Shown here in pieces: positions 53,113-61,602 of a stretch of DNA of 64,000 nt. Source of the stretch: Mucilaginibacter phenanthrenivorans. Lineage in GTDB: Bacteria > Bacteroidota > Bacteroidia > Sphingobacteriales > Sphingobacteriaceae. Each line of letters starts with the position of its first letter. Positions within the stretch are counted from its first letter, which is position 1. A model generated the notes under the pieces. The model was not told the origin of the DNA. It did not search any database and was given only the letters and a program-made list of their open reading frames with translations. A program made the translations under genes and the position numbers. The DNA is taken from contig NZ_JAHVAP010000012.1 of assembly GCF_024721155.1 (NCBI RefSeq), forward strand, positions 1-64,000, read 5' to 3'.

Positions 53113-55620
53113 TTATGCTATCGGTCGTTTATACCGTGTTCTCCATTTAACCAGTTCATACCAGGCAACCGAACAAAGACCAACCCCAATGCTAAAGCTC
53201 AATTGCTGCATTCTCAAAGGCACGAAGCCAAAGAAGGCTGACAGTGGCTTTATATAAAGCAATGCAACAACAATAAGTGTAGTAACGCAAATGATCATAA
53301 CCACCAGGTTGTTTTTATATTTTATAGTAGTGAATAACGAGTAGTAGAATGAGCGGTTTACCAGCGTAAGCAGTATATTGGCAGTTATTAAGCAGGTGAA
53401 TACCATGGTGCGGGTAAGCGCTTCATTAAAGCCCTGGTTCACCGCGTAACGGTAGGTTAGTAGGGTTCCTGCTGTTATCATTAAACCCTGCAATATACTT
53501 GTTGTCAATTCCTTCCAATTAAAGAATGTCGCGCTGAATGGCCGTGGCTTTTGACACATGGTGTTTTTTTCCATCGGCTCATTTTCATAAATTATTGAGC
53601 AGGTTGGCCCCATTATCAATTCAAAGAAAATGATGTGAACCGGCGAAAATAGGTTGGGATAGGCCCACCCTAAAGCTAACGGAATAAATACAGTTAAAAT
53701 AATAGGGATGTGAATGGAGATGATATACTGAATTGCCTTTTTCAGGTTAGTATATATCCGCCGGCCCATCGCGATGGCATCCACCATTTTCGAAAGGTCA
53801 TCCTCCAAAAGGATCAGTGATGCAGCCTGCCTCGCAATTTCAGTGCCTTTTTTGCCCATCGCTATACCAATGTGCGCCGCTTTTAGTGCCGGGCCATCGT
53901 TAACCCCATCGCCGGTCATTGCCACAATCTCGTGCCGGGCTTTTAAAGCATCAATGATCTTTAATTTTGCATCAGGGAACATCCTGGTGAAAATATTTAC
54001 CTTTTCGGTTTTCTTTTGTAATTCGGCCTGGTTTAGCAACATCAGCTCATCTCCGCTGATGCATTGTTCAAATCCATGCAGCCCTATCTGCCTGGCGATA
54101 GCGGCGGTAGTTTCAGCATTATCGCCTGTGATGATCTTAACGGAAATGCCAGCCGTATAAAAATCATTTAATACCGATTTTATATTCTTCTTGGGCGGGT
54201 CGTAAAAGGCCACCAGGCCCTTAAAGGTAAATTTAAATTCCTGCTGATTATGCGGAAATTTATTTCCTGTAAAATGCGCTTCACCTACAGCTAACACCCG
54301 ATGTCCCTCGGCGGCTAGTGCTTTTATTTTTTGTTCTATTTGGTCCCTTTCACCGCTGCTTAAAGCCGAAACTGCCATTATGGCTTCCGGGGCTCCTTTG
54401 GCTGCAATAATTCTATTACTTGTTTTATCCTCAAATAAATGGGTCATCATTGGAGGCTTACCGCCCAACGGATACTCATGGATCATTTTATAATCCGGCC
54501 TTTCATCTGTAAGACATATTTTTGAATAAGCCTGGTGTAAAGCTGTTTCCATCGGATCGTAAGGAATTGGCTCACTGGCCCACATGGCCAACCTCATCAT
54601 TTCCTTTTCAGCATCGCTAAGCGGCCCTTCGGCATCTGAAATTTCATTTTGTTTCAGTGTATAAACCTTCACAAGGCTCATCTTATTTTCAGTAATTGTG
54701 CCGGTTTTATCTGTACATATTACCGATGCGCTGCCCAATGTTTCAACCGTCTTCATTTGTTTTACCACTATCCCCATTTTCATTAGCCGCCAGGCACCCA
54801 GGGCCATAAATGTGGTAAAGGCTACCGGGATCTCCTCTGGCAGGATACTCATGGCCAGGGTAAGCGCTTTGATCAGGCTATCCAAAATATTAGCAGAGTG
54901 AAAATAATTGATGGCCCAAACAATGAGGAAAACAATGGTGCCGACAACCACCATCTTCTTGACAAAATTGTTGATCTGCTGTTCAAGCGGCGTCTTTTCT
55001 TCGACTATTGATTCCAGGCTTTTGCCGATCTTACCCAGCCGGGTTTGATTCCCTATGGCTGTAACTGTAGCTATAGCCAGGCCGCTTGCTACCGTAGTGC
55101 CATGAAAGATTAAATTATCAGCTGCATCGTGGTCTTTATATACAGCAAAGGATTCGCCTGTGAGGATACTTTCATTTACAGAAAAATCGTTCGACTGGAA
55201 AATCACCCCGTCTGCGGTAATGGAAGCGCCTTCCGACACCATCAGGCTGTCGCCAACTACCAGGTCATCACTTTTTATTTCCTCTACCTTCCCATTCCTG
55301 ATCACCTGGCATTTGGGCTGTGAAAAATCCTTGAGTTTGTTTAAGGCATTCCGGCTCCGGGAGTCCTGGAATAAGGATAACCCCGATACGAATATTATAG
55401 CGGCGGCCAAAAATAAGCCATCGCCAGTTTTACCGCTTACAAAGTAAACACACGATGCAACCAGCAATAGGATGACCATGGGCTCTTTTACTAACCCCTT
55501 TACAGCGTCAACAAATCCATTTTCTGTTTTATAATCGAGCGTATTTGAGCCGTATTTGAGCCTTGCTGAACTAACCTGCTCATCAGTTAGTCCGTTTACG
55601 TTATAATTATTTGCTGGCAT
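53113..55620 (-). CDS. Ca-type P2 cation-transporting ATPase
   Basis: An 835-aa P-type ATPase of the PMCA/SERCA-like bacterial group. Seen: short N-terminal cation-ATPase domain (GLTDEQVSSARLKYGSN), TGES actuator loop, PEEIPVAF in helix M4 (ion site), phosphorylation motif CTDKTGTITENKM (Asp near residue 303), GDNAETT and TGDGVNDGPALK. It probably exports Ca or a related cation. It is monocistronic with its own FNR-type promoter and differs in class from the Mg-type enzyme of the xfp operon. Confidence 0.88.
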   Translation of the reverse strand: MPANNYNVNGLTDEQVSSARLKYGSNTLDYKTENGFVDAVKGLVKEPMVILLLVASCVYFVSGKTGDGLFLAAAIIFVSGLSLFQDSRSRNALNKLKDFSQPKCQVIRNGKVEEIKSDDLVVGDSLMVSEGASITADGVIFQSNDFSVNESILTGESFAVYKDHDAADNLIFHGTTVASGLAIATVTAIGNQTRLGKIGKSLESIVEEKTPLEQQINNFVKKMVVVGTIVFLIVWAINYFHSANILDSLIKALTLAMSILPEEIPVAFTTFMALGAWRLMKMGIVVKQMKTVETLGSASVICTDKTGTITENKMSLVKVYTLKQNEISDAEGPLSDAEKEMMRLAMWASEPIPYDPMETALHQAYSKICLTDERPDYKMIHEYPLGGKPPMMTHLFEDKTSNRIIAAKGAPEAIMAVSALSSGERDQIEQKIKALAAEGHRVLAVGEAHFTGNKFPHNQQEFKFTFKGLVAFYDPPKKNIKSVLNDFYTAGISVKIITGDNAETTAAIARQIGLHGFEQCISGDELMLLNQAELQKKTEKVNIFTRMFPDAKLKIIDALKARHEIVAMTGDGVNDGPALKAAHIGIAMGKKGTEIARQAASLILLEDDLSKMVDAIAMGRRIYTNLKKAIQYIISIHIPIILTVFIPLALGWAYPNLFSPVHIIFFELIMGPTCSIIYENEPMEKNTMCQKPRPFSATFFNWKELTTSILQGLMITAGTLLTYRYAVNQGFNEALTRTMVFTCLITANILLTLVNRSFYYSLFTTIKYKNNLVVMIICVTTLIVVALLYIKPLSAFFGFVPLRMQQLSFSIGVGLCSVAWYELVKWRTRYKRPIA

Positions 55621-55774
55621 TTTGTTTTTCGGTAACGGGTGAGTTTAACTTATTGAAGTGAGAATTTAATTCAAATCAGCAATTATCCAATAATATGGAT
55701 ATGGGCTGCCAACTTGAACCCTACAAACACCTGTATATTGTTTTATACCAATGGATTAATGTTAAAGGTATTTC

Positions 55775-55839
55775 CAAAGTTGAGAAATAAAATTTAAACC
55801 GAAAATGATAGCGGTCATCGGGAGTATTGACATTGGGCA
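55775..55839 (-). promoter_or_regulatory. FNR/CRP-type promoter of the Ca-type ATPase
   Basis: An exact TGATAGCGGTCA (55806-55817) is centred 33 bp from the -7-like CAACTTTG (minus strand, 55775-55782). A one-mismatch TGACATTGGGCA (55828-55839) lies 22 bp further. The leader is about 150 bases. Confidence 0.7.
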
Positions 55840-55875
55840 TAATCTAAGTATCCCAATTGCTAAATAGCAGAAATT

Positions 55876-55940
55876 TGCGATAGGTCATCTTTAGTACTGA
55901 CCGCGATCATTTTTCCGTGGTCTGCTTCTTGCCAACTTTA
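55876..55940 (+). promoter_or_regulatory. FNR/CRP-type promoter of the L,D-transpeptidase-like gene
   Basis: An exact TGACCGCGATCA (55898-55909) is 33 bp from the -7-like CAACTTTA (55933-55940). A one-mismatch TGCGATAGGTCA (55876-55887) is 22 bp upstream. Confidence 0.65.
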
Positions 55941-55966
55941 CGTCATCAAGTTTAAATGATTGAGTT

Positions 55967-57418
55967 ATGAAAAGGCCTGCTAAATTTATCCGAATTGTTC
56001 AATTTACAGGTGTTTTAATAGTTCTGTTTTTTACCGTTAAGGTTTGCGCTTCACCTTTAATTGCAAAGCCTGATACCATCCTTATTAAAGAAATTCAACG
56101 TCAGCTAGTCGCAGGGGAGACTCCGGGTTTATATTACCCTAAAAGCGTAATGCGATTTTATGGTCAAATAAACTTTCAGCCAGCCTGGATCAGGCCACAA
56201 AACGGCGAAGGACAAACCTGGCAGGCAATGCTGCTGCTGGATTGTGTATTACAGTATGGGCTTTCGCATGATGATTATCACCCAAAAGAACTACTATATG
56301 ATAAACTACATAATATTTTAGACACCCCCGGAAAGGTAAGCATCAGTGAACAAGCGCGTTTTGAAATTACACTTACCGACGCTATTATTACATTAATTAA
56401 CAATCTCCATTACGGGAAACTAAACCCCGAATTTTCAGCGGCATGGATTGATGCAGATAATAAGAACAGCTTTCGCGCCGAAGCCGGTTTATCTTTGGCT
56501 TTGCAGCAAAAAAAGGACTATGATTTTTTAGCGGCAATCGAAAGCCTGCAGCCAACATCAAAAGAATACCGGGATCTGCAACACCAAATGAGGCTGCTTA
56601 CCGGGCTATATACAGGCGATTGTTATGACGTTCCGGAAGGGAACATCAGGCTTATGGCAATAAACATGGAACGATTAAGATGGGCAAATATCGAAGACGG
56701 CAGTTTTATACAGATAAATATTCCCGCTTACACCTTACAGTTTTTTCAACCCGATACTGTTTATCAATTCAGGGTGGCCGTTGGCAAGGCAGCTAATCCT
56801 ACGCCAACCCTTAATAGTGCCATCAGCTATTTTACAACTGCCCCCGATGTGGTGATATTGCAAAAAGTATTCCTGAATACCATATTACCCAATACCATTA
56901 AGGACCTGAATTATCTCAGAGACAATCACCTCGCTATTTATAATAAAAAAGGGGAATTTATCCTGGTTGACCAGGCGAGCCTGGAAAAAATAGCGGAAAA
57001 TCCTGATGACTATTACGCGCGTCATGCTTCCGGATGTGACAGAGGCCTGGGAAACCTGGTTTTTCATTTCCAAAACACATTTGAAATCAGCTTGCAGGAT
57101 ATGCCAAAAAAGGAATTTTTTACCCGGGACGAAAGGGCCCTCAGCAGCGGGTGTATTTGGGTGGATAATGCCGAAAAGTTAGCCGCTTTGCTATTAAAAA
57201 ACGATGGCAGGGAAGACGACATACAAGCACTCCACAAAGCTGTAACTAACTATAAACGAAAAACATTTATGTTAAACAAACAAGTGCCTATAAAGGTAAC
57301 CTATCTAACCTGTGTGATGAAGGAAGGGGAGCTGATCATGTATAAGGATGTTTATCACCTGGATAAAAGTTTAGAGATGGCCTTGTATAATGTGACCCAA
57401 AACCTGGTAATGCGTTAA
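55967..57418 (+). CDS. L,D-transpeptidase-like protein with degenerate active site
   Basis: A 483-aa YcbB-type protein: signal segment (about 12-30), a helical scaffold, and a C-terminal YkuD-like domain (about 225-440). The catalytic Cys survives in LSSGCIWVDN, but the motif SHGCIRV has become SSGCIWV and the preceding YLHDTP has become SLQDMP, so both histidines normally near the Cys are lost. The paralogue at 61603-63237 has all residues. It may be a non-catalytic or altered cell-wall protein. It heads a plus-strand set with a USP and perhaps the second alcohol dehydrogenase. Confidence 0.8.
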   Translation: MKRPAKFIRIVQFTGVLIVLFFTVKVCASPLIAKPDTILIKEIQRQLVAGETPGLYYPKSVMRFYGQINFQPAWIRPQNGEGQTWQAMLLLDCVLQYGLSHDDYHPKELLYDKLHNILDTPGKVSISEQARFEITLTDAIITLINNLHYGKLNPEFSAAWIDADNKNSFRAEAGLSLALQQKKDYDFLAAIESLQPTSKEYRDLQHQMRLLTGLYTGDCYDVPEGNIRLMAINMERLRWANIEDGSFIQINIPAYTLQFFQPDTVYQFRVAVGKAANPTPTLNSAISYFTTAPDVVILQKVFLNTILPNTIKDLNYLRDNHLAIYNKKGEFILVDQASLEKIAENPDDYYARHASGCDRGLGNLVFHFQNTFEISLQDMPKKEFFTRDERALSSGCIWVDNAEKLAALLLKNDGREDDIQALHKAVTNYKRKTFMLNKQVPIKVTYLTCVMKEGELIMYKDVYHLDKSLEMALYNVTQNLVMR

Positions 57419-57438
57419 TATTTTAAATAAGATATAAA

Positions 57439-58317
57439 ATGAAAACAATTTTAGTACCTACCGATTTCTCTGCCGCAGCAGATAATGCAGCGCGTTATGC
57501 CATGCAGATAGCTAAAAGGATGAAGACAGGTATCCAATTATGCAACGCGGTACTGGTGCCAGTAGAAGCTCCGGGAGCCGCGCAGGTTGCCTGGCCGCTT
57601 GAAGATTATACTTCGATAAAAAATGAGGTAACAATTGATTTAAGTTATTTATCCGAAATGCTGGAACTGGAAGAACGTGACGTGAGCAATCCTCAATCCT
57701 ATCACCCTTTTGTGACCTACAACAGCGAGATCGGAACGGTGAAGGACGTTATCAGGAACAGGGTTGATGAACAAAAAATGCCGCTTGTAGTGATGGGCAT
57801 GTCAGGAGCTGGTGGAGTAAGTCGTTTTTTCCTGGGGAGTAACAGCAGGGATTTAATTGACATCGCCTGTTTCCCGGTTTTGCTGATTCCCGCTACAGCA
57901 ACATTTAAGCCCGTGCAAAAAATTGCATTTGCAACAGATTTAAGCAAAGAAGACATCGAAGTGATTCATGCATTGGCAAGTATGGCCCGGTTATTTAACG
58001 CCGAAATATTGATTACCCACTGTACAGATGAAAAGTATGAAAAAGATGTTGTTCAGCACGAAGTCGACGATTTTTTATGCGAGGTAACCAGCAAAGCCAA
58101 CTACGATAAAATATACTACCGGCACGTAAAAAGCATAGACGTAGAGCATGGGCTGGACTGGCTGACCGAACATGGTCAAATTGATATGCTGGCCATGGTT
58201 CACCGGCCGCATCATTTCCTGGCTAAACTTTTAAAAGGCAGTCATACCCAAAAAATGGCACGGCATATTACAATTCCGCTGATGGTATTTCCGCCAGCGT
58301 ACTGTGGCACTTTTTGA
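57439..58317 (+). CDS. Universal stress protein, tandem UspA domains
   Basis: A 292-aa USP starting 20 bases after the L,D-transpeptidase-like gene, so co-transcribed. Domain 1 has the ATP motif (MGMSGAGGVSRFFLGSNSRDLI). Domain 2 (KIAFATDLSKEDIEVIHAL) ends MVHRPHHFLAKLLKGSHTQKMA, partly degenerate. It resembles the USP at 59472-60359, sharing the AAQVAWPL-type segment after the first helix, which suggests tandem duplication around the alcohol dehydrogenase. Confidence 0.88.
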   Translation: MKTILVPTDFSAAADNAARYAMQIAKRMKTGIQLCNAVLVPVEAPGAAQVAWPLEDYTSIKNEVTIDLSYLSEMLELEERDVSNPQSYHPFVTYNSEIGTVKDVIRNRVDEQKMPLVVMGMSGAGGVSRFFLGSNSRDLIDIACFPVLLIPATATFKPVQKIAFATDLSKEDIEVIHALASMARLFNAEILITHCTDEKYEKDVVQHEVDDFLCEVTSKANYDKIYYRHVKSIDVEHGLDWLTEHGQIDMLAMVHRPHHFLAKLLKGSHTQKMARHITIPLMVFPPAYCGTF

Positions 58318-58373
58318 AACATAACTTTAAGGTGACCGTTACCCTTTTATACTGATTTATTTAATCTAATAAA

Positions 58374-59387
58374 ATGACACCTCCGGATTCGATGTGGGCA
58401 ATGGTTTTTGAAAAAGTTGGGCACCCTTTGGTTTATAAGCAGGTTCCTGTCCCTGAACCAACAAAAAGCCAGGTGCTGATTAAAGTAATTGCTTGCGGCG
58501 TTTGCCGTACTGACCTGCATATTGTGGACGGGGAACTTGACCATCCGAAGCTACCATTGATCCCCGGGCATGAGATAATTGGCAAAGTTGTAAAACTTGG
58601 CAGCGAGGTTAAAAGCATAAGGCTAAATGACATAGTAGGTGTGCCATGGCTTGGGTATACTTGTGGCCATTGTAAGTTTTGTAAACAGGGAAAAGAAAAT
58701 TTATGCGATAACGCCTTATTCACCGGTTATACCATTGATGGCGGTTACGCAGAGTATACAGTGGCCGATGCCCGGTATTGTTTTTTGATGGACTCAGCTC
58801 ATAGCAAAGCTGGATCTGCGCCCTTGCTTTGTGCCGGACTGATTGGTTTTCGCTCTTATCATATGATAGATGCTGCCGCAAACAATATTGGCCTGTATGG
58901 TTTTGGCGTTGCCGCGCATATTATCATACAGATTGCAATAGCTCAGGGTAAAAAAATATTCGCCTTTACCAGGGATGGTGATACCAAAACGCAACAGGTT
59001 GCCATGAAAATGGGGGCTCACTGGGCGGGTGGAAGCTCAGAAGTCCCCGCTGAAAAACTGGATGCGGCCATTATTTTTGCTTCTGCCGGAGAGCTTATCC
59101 CAAAGGCATTAACAGATGTTGACAAGGGCGGTGCAGTAATTTGCGGCGGGATCCACATGAGTGAAATACCCGCCTTTTCCTATGATTTATTATGGGGCGA
59201 AAGATCGGTTAAATCTGTGGCAAATTTGACAAGACAAGATGGACTGGCATTTTTTGACATCATAAAAAACATTTCGATTAATACCCAAACGGCGTTTTTT
59301 AAGTTATCGCAAGCCAATGAAGCCATTAATAAATTCCGAAACGGTGAAATAGCGGGGGCGGCGGTACTGCTTGTAGATACTGACTAA
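58374..59387 (+). CDS. Zinc-dependent alcohol dehydrogenase, AdhP/AdhA-like
   Basis: A 337-aa medium-chain dehydrogenase, divergent from the one at 17497-18531. Zinc ligands are seen in CGVCRTDLH and GHEIIG; the structural zinc set is CGHCKFCKQGKENLC. The Rossmann motif is NIGLYGFGVAAHIIIQIA, with GYGFG instead of the common GxGGLG. No TGA-N6-TCA site lies directly upstream; a TAACTTTA box at 58322-58329 or read-through from the USP gene may drive it. It is flanked by two USPs. Confidence 0.88.
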   Translation: MTPPDSMWAMVFEKVGHPLVYKQVPVPEPTKSQVLIKVIACGVCRTDLHIVDGELDHPKLPLIPGHEIIGKVVKLGSEVKSIRLNDIVGVPWLGYTCGHCKFCKQGKENLCDNALFTGYTIDGGYAEYTVADARYCFLMDSAHSKAGSAPLLCAGLIGFRSYHMIDAAANNIGLYGFGVAAHIIIQIAIAQGKKIFAFTRDGDTKTQQVAMKMGAHWAGGSSEVPAEKLDAAIIFASAGELIPKALTDVDKGGAVICGGIHMSEIPAFSYDLLWGERSVKSVANLTRQDGLAFFDIIKNISINTQTAFFKLSQANEAINKFRNGEIAGAAVLLVDTD

Positions 59388-59445
59388 GCGCAAGTTTTTT
59401 GGTGACCTATCTCATTTTTTACCCTGCTTCTTTTGCTCAACTTTA
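59381..59445 (+). promoter_or_regulatory. FNR/CRP-type promoter of a USP gene
   Basis: An exact TGACCTATCTCA (59403-59414) is 33 bp from the -7-like CAACTTTA (59438-59445). A one-mismatch TGACTAAGCGCA (59381-59392), overlapping the upstream stop codon, is at the 22-bp pairing distance. Confidence 0.65.
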
Positions 59446-59471
59446 TGGTAACATATTAAAGTTGACTCATC

Positions 59472-60359
59472 ATGAAAACAATAGCCGTACTCATCGATTT
59501 TTCTGAACGTTCAGAACACGCTGCAAAATATGCGCTGCACCTGGCAAAAAAGATCAAAGCAAATGTTTTATTGTTTAACGCGTTCCTCGTACCGGCAGAT
59601 GTGCCCATGGCTGCTGCCCAGGTGGCCTGGCCTCTTTATGAGTTTGAAGAGATCAAAGCCGATGCGGAGAAAGAATTACAAAAATTCTGCGACAAATTAA
59701 AACATGGCCTTAAAGAAAGACCGTTACCGGGCGAATTTTTACCTGCAATAACTTGCCGGTGTGAAGAAGGAGCTGTGGTGAATACATTGCCAACATTGCA
59801 GGGGAGTAAAGGCATTGTGCTGTTGGTTGCAGGGACACATGGCTCTGATGCACTAACATCTTTTGTATTGGGTAATAACTGCCGCGAATTGATTGATGAT
59901 ACTACGCTTCCCTTATTGTTAGTCCCTGAAAATGCCTCTGTCAATGACATAGAGAAAATCGTTTTCGCCAGCGACCTGAATCTGAATGATATTAAGTATA
60001 TAAACGCAGTCGCAGGTCTGGCCCAAGATTTCACTGCCGATATTATCATCGGGAATGTGAACCCGGACCTACCGGAAGATGTTAAACACAATAAAGCCGA
60101 AAACTCATTTATGCAGGAAATGGTACTTAACGTTAAGTATAAAAGAGTTAGCTACCGTAATTTTCCAAATCAAAACGTAAAAAAGGGTATCATTTGGGTT
60201 TTGGAAAATGAAAAACCCGACATGCTGGTGATGGTTCACAGGAAAAACAGCTTATTTGATTTCTTTTTCAAATCAAGTGTAACTAAAAAAATAGCGGCTA
60301 ATACAACTGTGCCCTTGCTGGTTTATCCATATCCGATGGCCCAGGTACCGGTATTTTAA
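59472..60359 (+). CDS. Universal stress protein, tandem UspA domains
   Basis: A 295-aa USP. Domain 1 keeps an ATP-motif variant (AGTHGSDALTSFVLGNNCREL, Asn in place of Ser/Thr). Domain 2 (KIVFASDLNLNDIKYINAV) ends MVHRKNSLFDFFFKSSVTKKIA. Closest relative in the window is the USP at 57439-58317. A 74-aa gene follows after 4 bases and is co-transcribed. Confidence 0.87.
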   Translation: MKTIAVLIDFSERSEHAAKYALHLAKKIKANVLLFNAFLVPADVPMAAAQVAWPLYEFEEIKADAEKELQKFCDKLKHGLKERPLPGEFLPAITCRCEEGAVVNTLPTLQGSKGIVLLVAGTHGSDALTSFVLGNNCRELIDDTTLPLLLVPENASVNDIEKIVFASDLNLNDIKYINAVAGLAQDFTADIIIGNVNPDLPEDVKHNKAENSFMQEMVLNVKYKRVSYRNFPNQNVKKGIIWVLENEKPDMLVMVHRKNSLFDFFFKSSVTKKIAANTTVPLLVYPYPMAQVPVF

Positions 60360-60363
60360 TTAT

Positions 60364-60588
60364 ATGATGGACGGAAAATATACCGGTACAACTATGAACA
60401 TAAATGTAAGCTGGCACCTGGAGCACCCGATGCCTCAGAACCCAACCTTCGACCAAAAGGTTGAGTGGCACCTGGAACACCAAAAAAATTGCGCCTGCAG
60501 GCCGATCTCTAAAAAATTGGCAGATGAAATGGCTGCAAAGGGTATTAAATTTGAACCTGCTCAATTGCTTAATGAAGTTAAGCCATGA
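60364..60588 (+). CDS. Small protein with duplicated WHLEH motif (74 aa)
   Basis: The protein contains two WHLEH copies (about 18-22 and 35-39) around PMPQNPTFDQKVE, followed by CACRPIS. His, Cys and Trp spacing suggests a metal or cofactor site. I have a memory of similar short proteins in several phyla but cannot name a family or function. It follows the USP gene by 4 bases and is likely translated from the same mRNA. Confidence 0.65.
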   Translation: MMDGKYTGTTMNINVSWHLEHPMPQNPTFDQKVEWHLEHQKNCACRPISKKLADEMAAKGIKFEPAQLLNEVKP

Positions 60589-60680
60589 ATTCATCTCTTA
60601 ACCGTAAGGAAACGGCTCCATGATCCATTTATAAGACTAAAGCCTAACCAAGCATCCTCGCAGTCGCCGGTCCATCTGGG

Positions 60681-61520
60681 TTATTTATTGTGAGCAATAA
60701 ACAAAGGCATAGACAATTCATTCATAATAATGTCGGCCATACTCGTTTTAAATAACCTGGAAACCTGGCTTCTTCGATATGCCCCCATAACTATCAGGCT
60801 ACTTTGCCCGGCTTTTCCTAAATAGGCTGGTATTTTATCCTCAGGCTCGCCTGGTAATAACACATAATCAGCATTGGGGTAATGGCACTTTACAAACTCC
60901 TTAATTAAGGGGTCATCAGGAAATATTAACGTGGTTTTTGCCCCTGTGACAGACAGCACAACCGTTTGAAGATCACGCATCCAGGGGAACATATAATTGA
61001 ACATTTTAATGGCGAATACCGACGATGGCTTACCATCGTACAATAGTATAACCTTTTCAATCGCTTTACATTCCGTGGGGACCACCATAACGGGGCACTG
61101 CGTCGCTGCCAATACACTCCGGATAAATGAAGTAGGCGGTTCTTCTTTAACCGGGCTCATGGTCTCGTCTGCGCCAATCAGCAACATGTCGCTATAAATG
61201 CTTTCCTTAAGCAATTCATCAATGGCAAAGCTCTTATCATGATGGATGACGTAATTGATCCCGGCCTTGATACACGCGGCATTGAAAATGGCAATAGATT
61301 GCTGCCTGATAGCTTTGTCCTCATTCTGTAATTTTTTGATGTGTTCGCCGAATATATCCCGGTCCTTAGAACTATCGAAAACATTGTTGCTATGGTACAG
61401 GAAGTCATCCAGGAAAACCCCGGAAAGCAAAGCCTTACTACTCTCGGCCATTTTAATGGCATATGCCATCGTAGCGTGGGAGAATTTCAATCCATCAAAA
61501 ATTGCGCTTATTTTTTTCAT
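60681..61520 (-). CDS. Universal stress protein, tandem UspA domains
   Basis: A 279-aa USP on the opposite strand. Domain 1 (MKKISAIFDGLKFSHATMAYAI) ends LIGADETMSPVKEEPPTSFIRSVLAATQCPVMVVP without the glycine ATP motif. Domain 2 (KVILLYDGKPSSVFAIKMF) has MGAYRRSQVSRLFKTSMADIIM, an Arg-rich variant. It belongs to a different USP subgroup from the plus-strand ones. No FNR-type site was found within 80 bases upstream. Confidence 0.85.
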   Translation of the reverse strand: MKKISAIFDGLKFSHATMAYAIKMAESSKALLSGVFLDDFLYHSNNVFDSSKDRDIFGEHIKKLQNEDKAIRQQSIAIFNAACIKAGINYVIHHDKSFAIDELLKESIYSDMLLIGADETMSPVKEEPPTSFIRSVLAATQCPVMVVPTECKAIEKVILLYDGKPSSVFAIKMFNYMFPWMRDLQTVVLSVTGAKTTLIFPDDPLIKEFVKCHYPNADYVLLPGEPEDKIPAYLGKAGQSSLIVMGAYRRSQVSRLFKTSMADIIMNELSMPLFIAHNK

Positions 61521-61602
61521 AACTAAACAATTAAAATACTATCACATTTCGGATAAAGTCAATTAGCCCTTTTGTTATAACATTTCACGGCAACAAAACC
61601 TG

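Noticed and set aside
58331..58343. GGTGACCGTTACC palindrome upstream of the second alcohol dehydrogenase as a further FNR-type site
   Set aside because: It reads TGA-N6-CCC, not TCA, and a -7 box at the fixed distance would fall on the start codon.
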